Shown one piece after another: positions 1 through 8,997 of a stretch of DNA of 64,000 nt. Below the pieces are notes generated by a model. The model ran no database searches and was not told the origin of the DNA. It saw only the letters and a program-made list of their open reading frames with translations. The stretch is taken from contig NZ_UNRG01000004.1 of assembly GCF_900537115.1 (NCBI RefSeq), positions 92,384 through 156,383 on the forward strand, given 5' to 3'. The DNA comes from Arthrobacter sp. Alg241-R88. GTDB lineage: Bacteria > Actinomycetota > Actinomycetes > Actinomycetales > Micrococcaceae. The position numbers and the translations under genes were made by a program. The first letter of the stretch is position 1; the number at the start of each line of letters is the position of its first letter.

Positions 1-237
1 AAGGAACGCGAAGCAGCCCAGCAGCTCAAAACCGCCGCCGAGCCCCTCGCCACCCAGGTCACCGACGCCGCCAAGGACATGGTCCAGGACCTGAAGGAAC
101 CAGCCCAGCAAGCCATGGACAACGTCAAAGCCACCGCCACCGACGCCGCCCAGAACGTCAAAGCCGAAGGCCAAGGCGCCGTCACCGACGTCAAAGACCG
201 CGCCACCGACGCCAAAACCAACGTCCAAAACACCTAG
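1..237 (+). CDS. C-terminal part of a helical Ala/Lys-rich repeat protein (5' end outside window)
   Basis: The first reading frame is open from the window edge to a TAG at 235-237, giving 78 residues. The peptide is very rich in Ala, Lys, Asp, Thr and Val and consists of loose 11-residue-like units such as ATDAAQNVKAEGQ and VTDVKDRATDAKTNV. This pattern is typical of amphipathic, LEA-like or apolipoprotein-like helices. A strong hairpin follows the stop. The start and any N-terminal domain are not visible, so no function is assigned. Low-complexity composition makes coding less certain than for a globular protein, but the frame, GC3 bias and terminator support it. Confidence 0.6.
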   Translation, partial: KEREAAQQLKTAAEPLATQVTDAAKDMVQDLKEPAQQAMDNVKATATDAAQNVKAEGQGAVTDVKDRATDAKTNVQNT

Positions 238-250
238 AGTTGCTTAAGCA

Positions 251-286
251 CGGAAAGGCCGGCTCCCGCAGGGGCCGGCCTTTCCG
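251..286. terminator. Hairpin terminator between the partial gene and the aldo/keto reductase
   Basis: The arms at 251-263 and 274-286 form a perfect 13-bp stem (CGGAAAGGCCGGC and its complement) with a short loop. It lies 13 bp after the stop of the partial plus-strand gene and 27 bp beyond the stop of the minus-strand aldo/keto reductase. It could therefore serve both converging genes. There is no strong U-tract. Confidence 0.65.
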
Positions 287-312
287 CGTCCTGGCGGTAC
301 CACCGCCGGGGA

Positions 313-1314
<1,002 letters not shown>

Positions 1315-1441
1315 TCAGGGCCTGGGAAGTGGGCGTGGCCCGCAGCTGACCAATGGAGGATCGGCGACGGCGGAATCGGTTTTCGGGCAGGCGGTGCCCG
1401 GGGGCACGGATTCCGGGCCAGGCTGAATCCTAGGTGGAGTT

Positions 1442-1945
1442 TTAGCCACGCTCGATGCGCATCTCTACGTCGTCGGGGAGGTTCTCGAAGACGCTCAGGT
1501 CCGAGGTGATCTCTCCCATTTTGGTGAGGGTTGGGACGGAGCTGGTCTCCTCGTAGATGATGGTGATGCTGTCGAGGGGGTTGTAGTAGACGATGTCCCC
1601 GGGTTGCACGTCCGTATAGAACGGGCCGGTCTCGGTCATTGGGGCGTTGAGTTCGGTGATGTACTCGATGCCCGCATTCCGGAACCAAGGCAGCGTGACC
1701 GGCAGGGTGGCGGCGAAGTCCTGGGCGGCCTTGGTGTCATTGAGGGTCGCGGTCACCATCACATCGCCGGCGGTGATGGTGATCGGGGTTCCTTCCGTGG
1801 AAGCCTCCGGTGGTGCCGGTGACTCGGGGGCGGGGGCAGCTGCCGGGGAGGTGGTAGCGGCGTTTTCGGTTGCCGGTGCGGAACATGCGGCGAGGGAGAT
1901 TGCGGCCGTTGCGGCGATGGCAATGAGGGACAGGGGCTTTTTCAT
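1442..1945 (-). CDS. Lipoprotein with cyclophilin-like fold domain
   Basis: 167 residues from the ATG at 1945. The N-terminus MKKPLSLIAIAATAAISLAACS is a signal peptide ending in a lipobox (LAAC), so the mature protein should be anchored outside the membrane. A Pro/Ala/Thr-rich linker follows. The C-terminal ~110 residues (ITAGDVMVTATLNDTKAAQDF to the end) resemble the small cyclophilin-like beta-barrel family found in many bacteria (Cyclophil_like2 type), which has no established isomerase activity. An AGGA box sits just before the start. The gene begins 7 nt after the upstream SDR stop, so the two are probably co-transcribed. Longer upstream ORF sequence belongs to the SDR gene in another frame and was excluded. 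Confidence 0.82.
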   Translation of the reverse strand: MKKPLSLIAIAATAAISLAACSAPATENAATTSPAAAPAPESPAPPEASTEGTPITITAGDVMVTATLNDTKAAQDFAATLPVTLPWFRNAGIEYITELNAPMTETGPFYTDVQPGDIVYYNPLDSITIIYEETSSVPTLTKMGEITSDLSVFENLPDDVEMRIERG

Positions 1946-1952
1946 GATTTTC

Positions 1953-2792
1953 CTAAGCGTTGTCGAGGGCCATGGTGGAGGACAGGTCGCGGTGGGCTTC
2001 GACTTGGTCCAGGAGGAGTTGGGCCTTCTTCTCGACGCCGGCGACGACGTCCGCTCCGGCGACGAACCGCAGCGGCGGGGTGTCCATGGCGGCAATGGTG
2101 ACAAGGGCTGAGCCGAGCTTGGCTGGGTCTCCGCCCTGCTGGCCGTTCATGGCCTTCCACGCGTTGATCGTCCGGCTGGTGCGTTCGGCGTAGTCGTTAA
2201 TGGACAGCTCGGGCCAAATGGAGGATGCGCCCTCGACGAGGAGCTCCGTGCGGAAGAATCCGGGTTCGACGATGGTGGTGTGGATCCCGTAGGGCTGCAC
2301 GTCGTACTGGAGCGATTCCATCCAGCCTTCGAGGGCGAACTTCGATGCGGCGTAGGCGGCGCAGAACTCCTGGCCAATGATGCCGGCAGCGGAGGTGATG
2401 GTGATGATGTGTCCGCGGTGCTGCTTTCGCATGACAGGCAGGATCGCCCGGGTGACGTTCAGCGGGCCGAAGAAGTTTGTCTCCATCTGCGCCCGGAACT
2501 GGGCGTCACTGATCTCCTCAAAGTAGCCGCCGTAGAAGTTGCCGGCGTTATTGACGAGGACGTCGATGCTTCCAAAGCGTCCGACGGCGGCCTCGACGGC
2601 GGCGGCCGAGGCCGCCGCATCGGTGACGTCCAACGACAGGGCGAGCAGGTTCTTATGCTCGCCGAGGGCCGCGGTGACTTTGGCGGCGTCGCGGGCCGTG
2701 GCAACAACCCGGTGGCCGGCGTCGAGGGCGGCCTTGGCCAGGTCGACGCCCAGGCCGCGGGCGGCTCCGGTGATGAACCAAACGTTGGTCAT
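1953..2792 (-). CDS. Short-chain dehydrogenase/reductase (SDR)
   Basis: 279 residues of classical SDR type. The NAD(P)-binding TGAARGLG motif is at the N-terminus, VLVNNAGN lies mid-protein, and the catalytic Ser plus YAASK (Tyr/Lys) are present in TSAAGIIGQEFCAAYAASK. The ATG at 2792 has GAGAGG upstream; the 18 extra residues of the longer ORF precede this ribosome site and are probably not translated. It is divergent from an MmyB-type regulator, an arrangement common in actinobacteria where the regulator controls the neighbouring oxidoreductase. Substrate unknown. Confidence 0.92.
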   Translation of the reverse strand: MTNVWFITGAARGLGVDLAKAALDAGHRVVATARDAAKVTAALGEHKNLLALSLDVTDAAASAAAVEAAVGRFGSIDVLVNNAGNFYGGYFEEISDAQFRAQMETNFFGPLNVTRAILPVMRKQHRGHIITITSAAGIIGQEFCAAYAASKFALEGWMESLQYDVQPYGIHTTIVEPGFFRTELLVEGASSIWPELSINDYAERTSRTINAWKAMNGQQGGDPAKLGSALVTIAAMDTPPLRFVAGADVVAGVEKKAQLLLDQVEAHRDLSSTMALDNA

Positions 2793-2890
2793 GATGATGC
2801 CTCTCTCAAATCCCAACCGGCCCGTCCGGGGCGGCTGATGATTCAAGTCAACCGGCCGGAGCGTGGGCCAACGAGACCCTACCTAGAGGT

Positions 2891-2918
2891 TCCCTGGCAG
2901 GGACCCGCTAGCGGGTCC
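2891..2918. promoter_or_regulatory. Two adjacent palindromes, candidate operators between SDR and MmyB-type regulator
   Basis: In the 148-bp divergent intergenic region, TCCCTGGCAGGGA (2891-2903) is a perfect 13-mer palindrome. It runs directly into the perfect 18-mer palindrome GGACCCGCTAGCGGGTCC (2901-2918). They lie 22-50 bp before the regulator start. The position suggests binding sites for the adjacent XRE/MmyB regulator, but a structured leader cannot be excluded. Confidence 0.5.
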
Positions 2919-2940
2919 GAGGTGGAGTACCTTCGAGACC

Positions 2941-3846
2941 ATGGACAACCAGGACGACCTCAGCCAGTTCCTCGTCTCGCGGCGGGCCAAGCTGACCCTG
3001 CAACAGGCTGGCCTGCCGGACTTCGGCGGGCGGCGCCGCGTCCCTGGCCTGCGACGGGAAGAAGTGGCCCTCCTGGCAGGCATGAGTTCGGAATACTACA
3101 AACGCCTGGAACGCGGCAATGCCAAGGGAGCGTCCGAGGCCGTCATCGATGGGATCAGCCGGGCCCTCCAATTGGATGAGGCCGAGCATGCACACCTCTA
3201 CGAACTCATCCGCGCAGCCAACGCCGGTGCCCACCCGCACCGCAGACGCCCGGCACGCAAAACTCAAATTAATCCAACCCTGCATCAGACCCTTGACGCG
3301 ATGTCCACCGTCCCGGTGTTCGTGCAAAACGGCCGGCTGGACGCCGTGGCCGCCAACCGCCTTGGCCGGGCTCTATTCTCAGAGATGTTCGAGGACTCCC
3401 GGCAGCCAGTGAACGCAGCACGTTTCGTGTTCCTGAACGCCAGGGCACAGACGTTCTACCGGGACTGGGAATCGACCGCCCGCCAGGTCGTCGCCCTCCT
3501 CCGGGTCGAAGCGGGCCGTTCCCCCTACGACCGCCAGCTCAGCGATCTTGTCGGCGAACTTTCAACCCGCAGCGACCTCTTCCGGAAACTCTGGGGAGCC
3601 CACGACGTCCGGGACCACCGCACCGGCATCAAAAGCGTCCACCACCCCATCGTTGGCGACCTCGACCTGAACTACCTAGGCCTCGACCTGGCCTCCGACC
3701 ACAGCCTCCAAATGCTGGTGTTCTCCGCGGAACCAGGCTCGGCGTCCCACGACGGGCTGCAGTTGCTTGCTAATTGGGCCGCTGCTAACAGCAAAGAGGT
3801 GAAATCCAACGACGAAGCAGCCACCAACCACATTCCTGGAAATTGA
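2941..3846 (+). CDS. XRE-family regulator with MmyB-like ligand-binding domain
   Basis: 301 residues. An N-terminal helix-turn-helix (about residues 15-85, with RRRVPGLRREEVALLAGMSS) is followed by LERGNAKGASEAVIDGISRAL. From about residue 105 the protein matches the MmyB-like, PAS-related ligand-binding domain of actinobacterial XRE regulators (VPVFVQNGRLDAVAANRLGRAL). Members of this family usually sit divergently next to one SDR or oxidoreductase gene that they regulate, as here. The ligand is unknown. The ATG at 2941 is the natural first Met. Confidence 0.92.
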   Translation: MDNQDDLSQFLVSRRAKLTLQQAGLPDFGGRRRVPGLRREEVALLAGMSSEYYKRLERGNAKGASEAVIDGISRALQLDEAEHAHLYELIRAANAGAHPHRRRPARKTQINPTLHQTLDAMSTVPVFVQNGRLDAVAANRLGRALFSEMFEDSRQPVNAARFVFLNARAQTFYRDWESTARQVVALLRVEAGRSPYDRQLSDLVGELSTRSDLFRKLWGAHDVRDHRTGIKSVHHPIVGDLDLNYLGLDLASDHSLQMLVFSAEPGSASHDGLQLLANWAAANSKEVKSNDEAATNHIPGN

Positions 3847-3912
3847 TGCTGGGATCCGTACCGCTCCGTGCTGGTCTGTACAAGGAATACCGACGCACGG
3901 GAGACTGTCGCC

Positions 3913-4476
3913 ATGCGTAACCTGACCTTTGGCATGAACGTGAGCGTGGACGGCTATATCGCCGCGCCCGGCGACGACCTCGGCTGGAGTGTTCCGAGCG
4001 ACGAGCTGTTCCAATGGTGGTCCGACCGGGTGGGGGCGACGGGCCTGGCGCTGTACGGGCGCAAACTGTGGGAGACGATGAGCTCCCACTGGCCGACGGC
4101 CGACCAGCAGCCCGGCGCCACGCCTGCCGACATCCAGTTTGCCCGCCGCTGGCGGGACATGCCGAAAGTGGTGTTTTCCTCGACGCCCAGCACGGTCGAC
4201 TGGAACACCCGCCTCGTCACCGGCGACGCGGTCACCGAGATCACCCGGCTCAAGGCCGATGACGGCGGTTTCATGGACATCGGCGGTGCCACACTCGCCG
4301 CGGCGGCCATGCGGGCCGGGCTGATCGACGAATACATGATGGTCAGGCATCCGGTCCTGGTGGGCGGCGGCACGCCGTTCTTCACAGCCTTGGACAACTG
4401 GGTGAACCTGAACCTGGTGGAGACCCGGAAGTTTCCCGACGGTGTGGTCATGACCAGGTATCAGACCAGGCGCTGA
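3913..4476 (+). CDS. Dihydrofolate reductase-family (RibD C-terminal-like) protein
   Basis: 188 residues beginning MRNLTFGMNVSVDGYIAAPGDD, the typical first strand of the DHFR/RibD C-terminal family of NADPH-dependent reductases. Conserved blocks ALYGRKLWETM, KVVFSST, DIGGATLAAAAMRAGLIDEYM and HPVLVGGGTPFF are all present. The ATG at 3913 has GGGAG upstream; 15 earlier in-frame residues look non-coding. These stand-alone homologues are common in actinobacteria and are usually not true folate enzymes, so no pathway is assigned. Confidence 0.88.
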   Translation: MRNLTFGMNVSVDGYIAAPGDDLGWSVPSDELFQWWSDRVGATGLALYGRKLWETMSSHWPTADQQPGATPADIQFARRWRDMPKVVFSSTPSTVDWNTRLVTGDAVTEITRLKADDGGFMDIGGATLAAAAMRAGLIDEYMMVRHPVLVGGGTPFFTALDNWVNLNLVETRKFPDGVVMTRYQTRR

Positions 4477-4523
4477 GTGCCCAATGTCGGATCAGCACAG
4501 GCTTCGGGCTAGCCGGAGGCTGC

Positions 4524-5177
4524 TCATTGAGACGCTTGTTCCAGCTTTCGTACGAAAGTGGCGGCGCCCTCACCTGAGAAATCTTCCCTATCGACGGGGC
4601 GGCCCGAGATAGCCATGAGAAGCGCCAACGAGGTTCCTGTGACCTGTGGCCCAAAGCCGTGCATAAACCTTGAATCGGAAGCTTGCAGACGAAACCCGGC
4701 TGCGCGTTCTTTGCCGCCGCCCAGAGAGATGCCGGTTTTGAGTTGATAACGCAAAGCCGGCTCGATCGACTCGATCGGGTAGGAGCGCAAAAGCCCCAGG
4801 GGACGCCGAATGTCCTCGCCATGCACGATTACTTCGACGAGTCGAGTTGCGAGCGCAGCAGGCGGTGTCTTGGTTGCTTCGCGGATGCGGCGGAACTCAG
4901 CCAGGGTAGCTTCCGGGGCCGGGGCACGTTCCCTGGTGATGCCGTTTGCGTTGTCTTTGTCGAAATCGAACTTCGCGGCGATCAGTCGACGGAGAAAGCC
5001 GAGCCGGGTTGTTTTCGCGGAATCCACAAGATGGGCTACGACGTCGTGAATTTCCCAGCCGGGGCAGAGCGAGGGCTGGGCCCATTGCGCCGGGGTGAGC
5101 GACTCAAGTTCTTTGATGAGGATGTGGCGTTCGCTGTGTACGGCTGGCCACACCGCGGCCGAAGGTCGGGAAAGCAT
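4524..5177 (-). CDS. Maleylpyruvate isomerase/DinB-type mycothiol-dependent enzyme family protein
   Basis: 217 residues from the ATG at 5177. The motif LTPAQWAQPSLCPGWEIHDVVAHLVD is the hallmark of the MDMPI N-terminal four-helix-bundle domain, where the His in DVVAHL helps bind a divalent metal. A second His in LVEVIVHGEDIRRPLG fits the same metal site. Family members include mycothiol-dependent isomerases and detoxifying transferases, which suits a mycothiol-producing actinobacterium. The C-terminal SCP2-like part is short. Substrate unknown. The longer ORF start at 5222 adds 15 atypical residues. Confidence 0.8.
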   Translation of the reverse strand: MLSRPSAAVWPAVHSERHILIKELESLTPAQWAQPSLCPGWEIHDVVAHLVDSAKTTRLGFLRRLIAAKFDFDKDNANGITRERAPAPEATLAEFRRIREATKTPPAALATRLVEVIVHGEDIRRPLGLLRSYPIESIEPALRYQLKTGISLGGGKERAAGFRLQASDSRFMHGFGPQVTGTSLALLMAISGRPVDREDFSGEGAATFVRKLEQASQ

Positions 5178-5239
5178 GCGGCAATATAACCACGCGAGAC
5201 GGCGGAAATGGCAATGTCCCAACGAGCAGAGGGCATGCT

Positions 5240-5284
5240 AAGGCCGGTGATTCAATGCCCCCAAGGCATTGAATCACCGGCCTT
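5240..5284 (-). terminator. 20-bp perfect hairpin after the NlpC/P60 gene
   Basis: The arms 5240-5259 and 5265-5284 form a perfect 20-bp stem around a 5-nt loop, starting 10 nt beyond the NlpC/P60 stop codon. It is unusually long for an intrinsic terminator and lacks a long U-run. Rho-independent termination or transcript protection are the likely roles. Confidence 0.7.
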
Positions 5285-5293
5285 CAGTGGTTT

Positions 5294-6079
5294 CTATTTG
5301 CCTGCGCGGACGAAGGTGACGGCGCCCTTGGAGGTCATCCAGGTCAGGGGGTGCACAGCGGTTTCGTTCTTGCCGTTCAGGCCGGAGCTGAGGACCTGGC
5401 CGTTGCCGACGTAGATGCCCACGTGGCCGGACTGGACAACCATGTCACCGGGCTGGGGATCGGAGACGACGGTGCCGTAGTTCATGAACTGCATCGGGCC
5501 AAGGTCACCGACCGGGATCCCTGCAGCATTCAGGGCATTTTCGACCAATCGCGTGCAGTCCTGAATCATGCCGATCTGGGCGTAAGCGGAGGACACCATG
5601 GTGGCATTTACGCCTCCCGCTGCCGGGGCAGCAGCCGGAGCGGCAGCAGCGGGCGTGACGGTGACCTGGGCCTTGGCCGGCGCAACCGCCTGTGTCTTTA
5701 CGGCGGCAGAAGCGGCAGGAGCGGCCGCTTTGGGGGCCTCGACGGTGACCGGCTTGGGTGCTTCCACGACGGGGGCAGGAGTGGTCTTGACGGCGGGACG
5801 CTCGAAGGCGATCTGCACGGTGGCGTCTGCGCTGAGCGGGGTTTGTACCTGGCTGGTGACTTCCAGGTTTGATGCCGGCTCGGCTTCGCGCTGGGTTGGG
5901 GCGTCTGCTGCCTGGGCGGCGATGCCGCTGGTCAGGACGAGGCCGGAAGCGGCTGCGATGACGGCGGCCTGACGGCCTACACCGCCGGCGTGGCCGGCGA
6001 ATGATTTGGACAGGACCGCCAGGGGGCTGGTCTGGACGGGGACCGCGCGGCGGCGGCCGTGAGCTTTGCCATTGGGCAT
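5294..6079 (-). CDS. Secreted NlpC/P60-family peptidoglycan hydrolase
   Basis: 261 residues from the ATG at 6079, which is preceded by GGGAGAGG. The N-terminus has a twin-Arg-like basic stretch (HGRRRAV), then a hydrophobic helix VIAAASGLVLTSGIAAQA as export signal. A long Ala/Pro/Val-rich linker follows. The C-terminal ~100 residues are an NlpC/P60 fold: the nucleophile Cys is in QDCTRLVENAL and the base His in QSGHVGIYVGNG. Such enzymes cleave peptide stems of peptidoglycan. The 5' leader is a c-di-AMP riboswitch, which fits turgor or cell-wall control. Confidence 0.9.
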   Translation of the reverse strand: MPNGKAHGRRRAVPVQTSPLAVLSKSFAGHAGGVGRQAAVIAAASGLVLTSGIAAQAADAPTQREAEPASNLEVTSQVQTPLSADATVQIAFERPAVKTTPAPVVEAPKPVTVEAPKAAAPAASAAVKTQAVAPAKAQVTVTPAAAAPAAAPAAGGVNATMVSSAYAQIGMIQDCTRLVENALNAAGIPVGDLGPMQFMNYGTVVSDPQPGDMVVQSGHVGIYVGNGQVLSSGLNGKNETAVHPLTWMTSKGAVTFVRAGK

Positions 6080-6094
6080 GAAAGGGCCTCTCCC

Positions 6095-6275
6095 ACTGCC
6101 TGCGAGGTTAGCTGTCGGATTCGGATGGGAGACACCCGGCCGTGGTGATGCACGAAAGGCATCAGGCACGGCTTCACCCCAAGGCCCGCCGCAAGCAGGC
6201 CGATGTTGGGTTCCCCGTCTCTGCCGGACGATTTTGCGAACGGATCCCGGGCAGCGGCAGAGTTAGGCAAGTCTG
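6095..6275 (-). promoter_or_regulatory. c-di-AMP riboswitch (ydaO-yuaA type)
   Basis: Minus strand, ending 16 nt before the NlpC/P60 start. The conserved blocks of the ydaO-yuaA family are readable in order: GCCTAACTCTGCC (6256-6270 region), GGCAGAGACGGGGAACCCAA (6206-6225), TTGGGGTGAAGCC (6169-6182 region), CATCCGAATCCG (about 6114-6127) and GACAGCTAACCTCGCAGGC (6098-6116). This RNA class binds cyclic di-AMP and normally switches expression off. In actinobacteria it typically precedes secreted cell-wall hydrolases, as here. Confidence 0.93.
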
Positions 6276-6373
6276 CTCGGGAGTGCCGCGTTCGGAGAAA
6301 CGGGCACGGTTTCAGACCCTACGTCACAGGAGCCCCATTTGTCACATTTGCATAACGCACTGCGGGCTGGAAC

Positions 6374-8959
6374 TTACGTCAATCGTTCCCGTTCAACGGG
6401 GCGCAGCAACGATGTGAACCGCCGCCCCGCCCATCTGAACGCTGCCGTCGTGGGCAACCACCTGCAGAGTGCCCAGTAGCCCACCCCCAGAACGAGGGAC
6501 CCGACAACCGCCAGGACCGGATTGACGGGAAGCAGCACCGGGTAGACCAGCCAGTGGGTGAGGTAGATATACAGGGACGCCGCCGCCAGCCAGCCGGTGA
6601 CCCGGCGCAGGACCGCCGGCACCGGCAGGGCGGGCACCCACACCAGCAGCAGAATGCCTGCGGCGACGGTGACATCGCGGACTGTGCTGCCGAAGAACCC
6701 CGGCAGCGTCACCAGGGTGATGACCGAGACAGTGATCCTGTGGAAGTGCGTGCGGGCCCGGGCGAGCGCCCAGCCGAGCGCAAAGAGCCAGAACACCGGC
6801 GGCGGCTTGGGCAGGCCGGGATCCACGATGTCATACCGGCTCAGCAGCGCGATGGCCACCAGCCCCAGGGCGAAAGCGAACGGCGCACGGCGCTCCACCC
6901 GGTCCACCCAGGGCACGGCCATGAGCGCTGCCACCGCCAGCAGGATGTAAACCAGCAGTTCCACAAACCAGAAATGCCACTGCGTGGTTACTTGCTCGGG
7001 CCCAACCATGGCGTTCAGCAGGAAGATATTGGCGACGCTGTAGCGGTCCGTGAGCAGGTAGGCCACGGCGATGAAAGCGCTGGAGGGCAGAACCATCCGG
7101 GCGGCACCGCGGAGCTGGCGGCGCAGCCGCGGCAGCCGCTGGTCCGCCAGCTGGAAGCGTGCGAAGTTGTAGCCGGCCACCACGAAGAGCAGGTGTGCGG
7201 TCTGGAACATGATCAGCTCTACGTGCGTGGCCACAATGCACACGATGGCGGCGGCCCGGAGCACAATCGAGGTTTCCAGGAAGGAAAAGGGGCTACGGCG
7301 CATGGGCTTCCGGCGGCGCTCCAATTCCCGCACCGGCAATAGGTGCCAGTCCGAGGGAAGCTGTCCCAGGACGCGTTCCAGCTGAACCGAGACCGCCACG
7401 TAGGACAGCGAGTCACCGTCAAGGGAGACGAACGTGTCGTCGTCTCCCACAACGGGGCATTCCAGGGCCTCGGCGAAGATGCTTCGGATGTCGTTGGGGT
7501 TGCTGGCGGGGCTTGGGCCCTCCGGTGCCGGCCTGGCGGTTGCGGCGCGGGCGGTACCGACGGCACCCGCAGCAGCGGGCGCCGGAGCGGCAAGTGCCAG
7601 GACGGCCGGGTAGTCCACCTTGCCGGTGGTCAGGCGCGGGAGGGCTTCCACGGCATGGATCACGACGGCGGCGCGCGGCAGCCCAAGCGTGCCGGCCAGG
7701 GTCTTGGCGAGCAAACCGCCGTCGTGCCCGCCTTCGACAGCGACCACCAGGCGGTCATCGGTGCCGGCGGCGGCGGCGGTAATCCCCATGTCGGCGAAGA
7801 TCCGCTCCACCTGGCCGAGATCCACGCGCAGGCCCACAATCTTCACGAACCGGCTGCGCCGCCCCACCACCTCGTACAGGCCATTCGGGTGCCGGCGGGC
7901 GAGGTCGCCGGTGCGCAGTTCGTGGACTTCCCGGCCCAGTGCCAGGTCCCCGGGGTGCTCGGCGTAACCGAGCATCACGTTGGGGCCGCTGTAGACCAGT
8001 TCCCCGTCTGCCAGGTCCTCCACCGGTTCGATGCGGAAGGATCCACCCGGTACGGGGACGCCGATGGTTTCGGCATGGTCGGCGGCCAGGTCAGGTGGCA
8101 GGTAGGCCATCCGGGCGGTCGCTTCCGTTGCTCCGTACATCACGAAGAGGTCCCAGCCGCGGCGCTGCCCGGTTTCCGCCCAGGAGCGCACCTTTTCCGG
8201 TGCCAGCCGGCCGCCGGCCTGGGTGACGTAGCGCAGGTGCGGCAGGTCCGAGTCCGCGAAGCCGACCCGTTCCAGGAGGTCGAAGGTGTAGGGAACCGCC
8301 GCGAAGGAGGTGGCCTGCCGTTCCCGGAAGAGATCCCAAAAGCAGGGATCCACCACTGAGAGGTCAGTGAGGACCAGCCCTGCGCCGCGGACCAGGTGGC
8401 TGTTAACAACTGACAGGCCGTAGCAGTAGTGCAGGGGCAGCGTGCTGGCGGCCCTGTCGTCCGGCCCAATGCCCAGGTACTCGGCGATGGCCTCGGCGTT
8501 GGCTGTGAGGTTGGTATGCGAGAGCCGCACCAGTTTCGGTGAGCCCGTGGAACCTGAGGTGCTGAGCAGCAGCGCCAGGTCAGGATGCAGGTGGTGCCGG
8601 GACCCGTCGCGCCGCTCCTCGAGCACGGGCACCCCGTGGCCGTCACCGGAGCGCAGCAGCACGTCGGGGTCGTAAGCGTCCATGAGGGACGCGAGGGCCT
8701 CCGGCTTGTCGGCCGGGGCCAGCAACAGGACATGGCCGGCCGACAACGCGGCGAGGTACGCCACCAGCGAGTCCAGGTCGTTGCGCGCTGCCAGCACCAC
8801 CAGGCGCCGTGTTGTTCCTAAGCGGGCTGCGGCGTCGTCCACGCGGGCGGCAAGCTCCCGGTAGGACAGGACGCCGTCGGCGGTGAGTACGGCCGGGCGG
8901 TCGCCGTGGCGGGCGAGGTCGGTGAACGCGGCCCGGGCGAGGTCTGGCTGCGCGGTCAA
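6374..8959 (-). CDS. Adenylation-carrier-acyltransferase-3 fusion protein (NRPS-like)
   Basis: 861 residues with three modules. Residues 1 to ~455 are an AMP-forming adenylation domain (LLSTSGSTGSPKLVRLSH, YGATEATARMAYL, VVGRRSRFVKIVGLRVDLG, and the Lys in LTTGKVDY). Residues ~480-550 are a carrier domain with the phosphopantetheine Ser in SLDGDSLSY. From ~553 to the end lies a multi-pass acyltransferase-3/OafA-like domain (RAAAIVCIVATHVELI). The expected chemistry is to activate a carboxylic acid, hold it as a thioester and pass it to an acceptor at the membrane. The frame extends upstream to 9352, but that part overlaps the ABC ATPase. No ATG fits; TTG at 8959 gives MTAQPDLARAAFTDLARHGD and is my choice, though the ribosome site is weak. 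It is the last gene of an iron-uptake operon. Confidence 0.85.
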   Translation of the reverse strand: MTAQPDLARAAFTDLARHGDRPAVLTADGVLSYRELAARVDDAAARLGTTRRLVVLAARNDLDSLVAYLAALSAGHVLLLAPADKPEALASLMDAYDPDVLLRSGDGHGVPVLEERRDGSRHHLHPDLALLLSTSGSTGSPKLVRLSHTNLTANAEAIAEYLGIGPDDRAASTLPLHYCYGLSVVNSHLVRGAGLVLTDLSVVDPCFWDLFRERQATSFAAVPYTFDLLERVGFADSDLPHLRYVTQAGGRLAPEKVRSWAETGQRRGWDLFVMYGATEATARMAYLPPDLAADHAETIGVPVPGGSFRIEPVEDLADGELVYSGPNVMLGYAEHPGDLALGREVHELRTGDLARRHPNGLYEVVGRRSRFVKIVGLRVDLGQVERIFADMGITAAAAGTDDRLVVAVEGGHDGGLLAKTLAGTLGLPRAAVVIHAVEALPRLTTGKVDYPAVLALAAPAPAAAGAVGTARAATARPAPEGPSPASNPNDIRSIFAEALECPVVGDDDTFVSLDGDSLSYVAVSVQLERVLGQLPSDWHLLPVRELERRRKPMRRSPFSFLETSIVLRAAAIVCIVATHVELIMFQTAHLLFVVAGYNFARFQLADQRLPRLRRQLRGAARMVLPSSAFIAVAYLLTDRYSVANIFLLNAMVGPEQVTTQWHFWFVELLVYILLAVAALMAVPWVDRVERRAPFAFALGLVAIALLSRYDIVDPGLPKPPPVFWLFALGWALARARTHFHRITVSVITLVTLPGFFGSTVRDVTVAAGILLLVWVPALPVPAVLRRVTGWLAAASLYIYLTHWLVYPVLLPVNPVLAVVGSLVLGVGYWALCRWLPTTAAFRWAGRRFTSLLRPVERERLT

Positions 8960-8997
8960 CGCGTCACCGGGGCGATACGTGGGGACATAAAACTGGC

